From contig NZ_FQUY01000023.1 in the NCBI RefSeq assembly GCF_900129195.1, forward strand, positions 1-43,267: 43,267 bases of DNA, in the 5' to 3' direction. Source of the stretch: Desulforamulus putei DSM 12395. GTDB taxonomy: Bacteria; Bacillota; Desulfotomaculia; Desulfotomaculales; Desulfotomaculaceae. This document shows, piece by piece, positions 40,364 to 43,267 of the stretch (position 1 is its first letter; each line of letters starts with the position of its first letter). The notes below the pieces were generated by a model. That model made no database searches. It was not told the origin of the DNA and was given only the letters and a program-made list of their open reading frames with translations. The translations under genes were made by a program, and so were the position numbers.

Positions 40364-40831
40364 ATGAATAAAACCCTGCTACATACCTCCTGATTATCAT
40401 AGGAGTCTTACTTTTGCTCAGCCCGCTGATTACCCAAATACCACCCCTGCAGGGAAAGCTGGACGGTCCGGGGTTTTGCGGTTCCTGCCACCTGATGGAC
40501 CCGTGGGTGGAGACCTGGAGTCACAGCGCATACAGGGAGGTGGCCAGCTGCAGTGATTGTCACATCCTCCATGACGTAATCAGAGGCGCCTACTATAAAG
40601 CCTTTGTGGGTGTGCGAGACACCGTCGACATGGTGCTGGGCACCTGGCCCGCTCCCATCAAGTTAAGCAGTCATGGCGGGGTGGTGACACAGGAAAATTG
40701 CTACCGCTGCCATAGTACCGTTATCAGCAACCAAACTGCTGAAAGCCCAGCACCCTGACTACGAATTTTCCCAGGGCGGTGTACACAATGCGGCCGGGGT
40801 CTCCTGTGCCGATTGTCATATGCCTTACATG
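40364..40831 (+). pseudogene. nrfH-like tetrahaem cytochrome c, frameshifted and truncated
   Basis: Four C-x2-C-H haem motifs can be read in order: CGSCH (followed by LM, the H-x-M of NrfH haem 1), CSDCH, CYRCH and CADCH. A membrane anchor (LLIIIGVLLLLSPLI) precedes them. The reading frame is broken twice. The ATG at 40364 runs into a stop after nine codons while the anchor is in another frame. The third motif's frame ends at 40758, but the sequence [20 protein letters not shown] and CADCHMPY continue in the next frame. After CADCHMPY the nrfH tail is lost and ResB sequence follows. No nrfA is present. A decayed nitrite-reduction locus. Confidence 0.75.
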
Positions 40832-41175
40832 AAAAACGCAGTTTTGACTTTAAAGTGGAAGAAGGGGAGAGAATTTTCCTGGGAGGGCCTGCTCGCCTTG
40901 AACTGGAGGTCCACTGGCCCAGGTACTTCGTATTTAGTCAAGGTGTTCCCTTTACCATGGGGATCGCTGAACTGGGTGAACCGGTAAGACTGTTGAACAA
41001 GGAAGTAGTCTTTACAAACCGTATACCCTATACCGGGTTGCAGGTAAAAAAAGACCCCGGTTTGCCATTGATTTGGGCCGGCTTTATTCTTTTCCTCATC
41101 GCCCTGCCCGTGCGCCTGTATGTGAGACTCGATGAAATCTGGCTGGCCGAAATTGGTATTTTGCATCACTTTTGA
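40832..41175 (+). pseudogene. resB-like cytochrome c biogenesis protein, C-terminal fragment
   Basis: The frame open from 40813 contains a tail typical of ResB: VFTNRIPYTGLQVKKDPGLP followed by LIWAGFILFLIALPVRLYVR, that is, the YTGLQV-x2-DPG-x3-W-x-G motif and last membrane segment. The large N-terminal part of ResB (over 300 residues in usual members) is missing, and the frame joins nrfH-like sequence upstream. It ends where a group II intron remnant begins. It is part of the same decayed locus and is unlikely to be functional. Confidence 0.7.
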
Positions 41176-41281
41176 GAGAAGTGACTGAGGGTTTATCAAG
41201 AGCCGTATACGAGGCCCGTACGTACGGTTCTGTGAGGGGGCTAACGCCGTAGTAAATTACTACGACGTTACTCTACTCGAT
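41176..41281 (+). mobile_element. group II intron 3' remnant (domains V and VI)
   Basis: Bases 41200-41230 fold as a domain V. GAGCCGTA pairs with TACGGTTC with one G-T pair, a two-base CG bulge follows on the 3' side, and TACG pairs with CGTA around a short loop. The AGC catalytic triad lies in the first arm. Downstream, 41242-41270 form a domain VI-like hairpin (CGTAGTA/TACTACG plus TAACG/CGTTA with an A mismatch), and the intron would end at CTACTCGAT (41273-41281). No intron-encoded reverse transcriptase or 5' end is visible, so this is a fragment. Confidence 0.8.
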
Positions 41282-41358
41282 TGTCCTATTATTAACCTCC
41301 CGGCTCCTTCCTTCATAAGATGTCACAGAGACTATTTTACCGAAAGGAAGGGACAGAG

Positions 41359-42549
41359 ATGGCTGTATATATTGTTCAACCGGGGGATACCCTTTCTGGA
41401 ATTGCAGCAAGATTTAATACCACCGTGGAAGAGCTTCAACGCCTGAATAATATTGCAAACCCTAACCTTATATTTGTCGGTCAGCAAATAACGGTGCCTG
41501 ATACTGTTGCACCGAGTCCCACACCCACACCTTCGCCGGAAGAAACTTCCGGGGAAACTGAACAGGTAACCCGGCAATACAGCAGTATTGTTCGCGCGCT
41601 GGTAGGAAGGAGGCCCTATACAGCAAGAATCGTAGACGGACTTCTCTATATCTTGATGTTGGATCAACGGGTTTACCGGCAGGGGCAGGGCGTAAGGATC
41701 ACCTTATTTAAAGTAAATATCAGTAACCGGACCATCACGTTACGCTATAATACCGGCCAGCGATTTGAACTGGTTGTGCGCAGAGCTGCGGACAATGTAG
41801 AGGTTTGGCGTTATTCCCGGGGGCGTTTCTTTACCCAGCAAACGGGCACTGTTACCATCCAACCAAATCAATATGCAATATATCGGTTCACCTGGGATCA
41901 AATGAATAATTTAGGGAGACAGGTGAGACCCGGGGACTATGTCTTAGAGGCTTTCAATGTAGCCCGGGGTTTGCAAAACATTCCTATAAGAATTCGATTC
42001 AGGATTCGCGAGGGGGATGTCACCCCTACACCTGCCCCAACTGTTCCGCCCATTGAGTGCACCGGAGAAAACTTGCTGCGGAACCCGAATTTCGAAAGCT
42101 GGATCAGCGCCACCCAGCCCCGAGATTGGAACGCCACCAACGTACGCCGCTCCGAGGTCGCTTTCACCGGCAGATTTGCGGTGGAAATGGGGAACATCCC
42201 GGACGAACCGGCCACCCTGTCTCAGACCTTTGCCATCGTTCCGGGCAGCAACAACCGGGTCAGCTTCCGGGTGGCCGAGGATGTAGAGGGTTCCAGGATG
42301 GGTAACTTCAACTTCGGCGTTCAGGTCTTCTTCCGCAACCGGGCCGGTACGGTGGTAGGCGTGGCGCCCCAGGGCCCCTTCTCCCCGGCCTTGATCGAAG
42401 ATGAGGTTTACGAATTGTTTAGCTTTACCACCGGTCGAGTGCCTGCCACAGCAGTGGCCGCGGAATTACGCTTTACCTTTGACCCCCGCGCCACCAACCG
42501 AAGCCGCATTCGTATTGACAGCGCTGAATTCCGCTGTCTGAGTCTTTAA
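41359..42549 (+). CDS. LysM and BsuPI-domain protein
   Basis: A 396-residue protein in three parts. The first is an N-terminal LysM domain ([20 protein letters not shown] to QQITVPD, residues 2-48), expected to bind peptidoglycan or chitin-like glycans, followed by a Pro/Thr linker. The second is a BsuPI-like beta domain (about 95-230, containing [20 protein letters not shown] and [10 protein letters not shown]), related to an intracellular proteinase inhibitor. The third is a C-terminal jelly-roll-like domain beginning [12 protein letters not shown], similar to carbohydrate-binding modules. No signal peptide is seen, so a spore-coat or mother-cell location is possible. ATG 41359 has AAGGAAGG upstream; the frame is open to 41320 without a better start. 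Confidence 0.8.
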   Translation: MAVYIVQPGDTLSGIAARFNTTVEELQRLNNIANPNLIFVGQQITVPDTVAPSPTPTPSPEETSGETEQVTRQYSSIVRALVGRRPYTARIVDGLLYILMLDQRVYRQGQGVRITLFKVNISNRTITLRYNTGQRFELVVRRAADNVEVWRYSRGRFFTQQTGTVTIQPNQYAIYRFTWDQMNNLGRQVRPGDYVLEAFNVARGLQNIPIRIRFRIREGDVTPTPAPTVPPIECTGENLLRNPNFESWISATQPRDWNATNVRRSEVAFTGRFAVEMGNIPDEPATLSQTFAIVPGSNNRVSFRVAEDVEGSRMGNFNFGVQVFFRNRAGTVVGVAPQGPFSPALIEDEVYELFSFTTGRVPATAVAAELRFTFDPRATNRSRIRIDSAEFRCLSL

Positions 42550-42552
42550 AAA

Positions 42553-42585
42553 AATCCCCAGGGGTTTCATAACCCCCTGGGGATT
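42553..42585. terminator. bidirectional terminator between the LysM and FmdB genes
   Basis: A 12-bp stem (AATCCCCAGGGG at 42553-42564 with 42574-42585). The plus-strand A run before it becomes a T run on the minus strand, making it a strong terminator for the FmdB gene. Confidence 0.8.
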
Positions 42586-42808
42586 AATGTTTGCAGGCGC
42601 TGCAGTTGCTGGAAGTGCAGCCTTTGCAGCTGTCGCCCCGGCTGCCGGCCAGCGCGCCGGGGTTATTGACAATAAAACCGGACATGACCCTGGTGGGGCC
42701 GGGGGCCTGGCAGGCAGGGCAGGTCAGGTTTTGACCGTTTTCCCCCATGGCACAGAGTTTTTGAAACTTGTGATGGCATTTACCGCAGCGAAATTCATAT
42801 ATAGGCAT
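42584..42808 (-). CDS. FmdB family zinc-ribbon protein
   Basis: A 74-residue protein with the FmdB/CxxC-CxxC zinc ribbon: MPIYEFRCGKCHHKF then CPACQ, with the four cysteines. A C-terminal Cys-rich tail (DSCKGCTSSNCSACKH) is frequent in this family. It is a putative regulatory protein of unknown role. ATG 42808 has AGGTG eight bases upstream. It converges on the LysM gene with a shared terminator. Confidence 0.88.
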   Translation of the reverse strand: MPIYEFRCGKCHHKFQKLCAMGENGQNLTCPACQAPGPTRVMSGFIVNNPGALAGSRGDSCKGCTSSNCSACKH

Positions 42809-43267
42809 GGATCAAACACCTGGTTCAAAAAAGTTTACAATACCTAACAATAGTTAGATTTTTGTAAACCCGGCCCCCCATGACCAGGCTTTACACCTCC
42901 ATGAAAAATTTTCCCTGGGGTGACAGGGGGCCTCGGCCCCAGGAGTCTCACCCGGACGGAAAAACAGCGCTTTACGGGCACAAAACGCGGCCATATGGAA
43001 AACCACGGGGGTTTCCGTCTTGCGTTGACCGTCCAGCGAAAGCCTTGCGGCTCTGCTTCCCGCGATCTGTTAGATGCGGCCTACCGGTTGTTCCCGTACT
43101 CCGGCTAAACGGGGTCACCTACTTGATAAAGCAAGGTGCTTCAAGTCATGCCAGACAGAGTAAAACGATTCCTGTTTGAAACGGGTCAACCCGTTGTGTA
43201 CAGAAATCTTTCCGTCCAGCCGCTTGAAGAGTTGCTTCACCTTTCGGGTCATCCCTCTTCCTTCCCC
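42809..43267. other. GC-rich, hairpin-prone stretch without a convincing large gene
   Basis: No protein that I recognise is encoded here on either strand. CCTGGGG (42916) can pair with CCCCAGG (about 42939), and GGGGCC with GGCCCC lies within. AACGGG/CCCGTT form a small hairpin near 43179-43195. The stretch is markedly richer in GC than the intergenic regions to its left. It could hold the edge of an insertion element or an RNA, continuing beyond the window. The open frame at 42880-43179 (plus) has biased composition and no start signal. Confidence 0.4.
43115..43252 (-). CDS. possible 45-residue small protein
   Basis: On the minus strand, an ATG at 43250-43252 is preceded by a GGAAGGAAGAGGG purine-rich stretch. 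The product begins MTRKVKQLFKRLDGKISVHN and ends LKHLALSSR. It resembles the start of a transposase or other element protein that stops early, but I cannot place it in a family. The stop at 43115-43117 is in frame with no clear continuation. Confidence 0.3.
   Translation of the reverse strand: MTRKVKQLFKRLDGKISVHNGLTRFKQESFYSVWHDLKHLALSSR

Overview
The window looks like a chromosomal segment of an anaerobic, spore-forming, low-to-moderate-GC Firmicute. The best guess is a Desulfotomaculum/Desulforamulus-type Peptococcaceae, inferred from gene content and not tested by any search. The support is a Clostridia-type division and cell-wall (dcw) cluster that runs into spoIIGA-sigE-sigG, a spore photoproduct lyase, a class III ribonucleotide reductase, a monofunctional Ni-CO dehydrogenase, a fused lactate-utilization Fe-S protein and NrfH-type cytochrome remnants.

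Layout. 1-355: the 3' end of an IS1182-like transposase and two hairpins. 422-2695: a small KOW/SH3-like hypothetical protein, a patatin-like hydrolase and a HisJ/PHP phosphatase, followed by a perfect 33-bp inverted repeat. 2871-24019: the dcw cluster in the order mraZ, rsmH, ftsL, spoVD/ftsI, murE, murF, mraY, murD, spoVE/ftsW, murG, murC, murB, murA, divIB, two DUF881 genes, sbp, ftsA, ftsZ. 24254-27251: spoIIGA, sigE, sigG and ylmC. 27569-30317: a two-gene LUD/Fe-S operon (LutC-like plus a LutB-LutA fusion). 30451-31509 (minus): splB. 31795-35537: nrdR, nrdD, nrdG and a small sulfite-reductase-like ferredoxin. 35746-36387: a TM1266-type regulator and a cysteine-less CMD-family protein. 36513-40194 (minus): methyltransferase, Crp/Fnr regulator and cooS. 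40364-41281: a decayed nrfH-resB locus abutting the 3' remnant of a group II intron. 41359-42808: a LysM/BsuPI protein and a convergent FmdB zinc ribbon. 42809-43267: GC-rich, hairpin-prone DNA without a convincing large gene.

How it works together. The dcw cluster makes UDP-MurNAc-pentapeptide (MurA-F), lipid I and II (MraY, MurG), flips and polymerises it (SpoVE/FtsW, SpoVD/FtsI) and builds the divisome (FtsL, DivIB, FtsA, FtsZ). It is physically continuous with the early sporulation sigma factors. The promoters read from the sequence fit a sporulation hand-over: a sigma-H-like promoter before ftsA-ftsZ, a Spo0A/spoIIG-type promoter (-35 and -10 separated by 22 bp, Spo0A-box-like sequence over the -35) before spoIIGA-sigE, and a sigma-F-like promoter before sigG.

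The most unusual signals are: (1) short intergenic arrays with a strict 7-bp period, in at least three sequence families, lying between dcw genes and elsewhere; (2) the spoIIG-type promoter whose -10 lies in the loop of the ftsZ terminator; (3) an FtsA that appears to have lost most of subdomain 1C; (4) a CooS whose N-terminal cysteine spacing (C-x2-C) predicts a Desulfovibrio-type [2Fe-2S] D-cluster; (5) a scar where nrfH, resB and a group II intron end have been fused by deletion; and (6) a structured, AT-rich leader with a consensus Spo0A box before the LUD operon.
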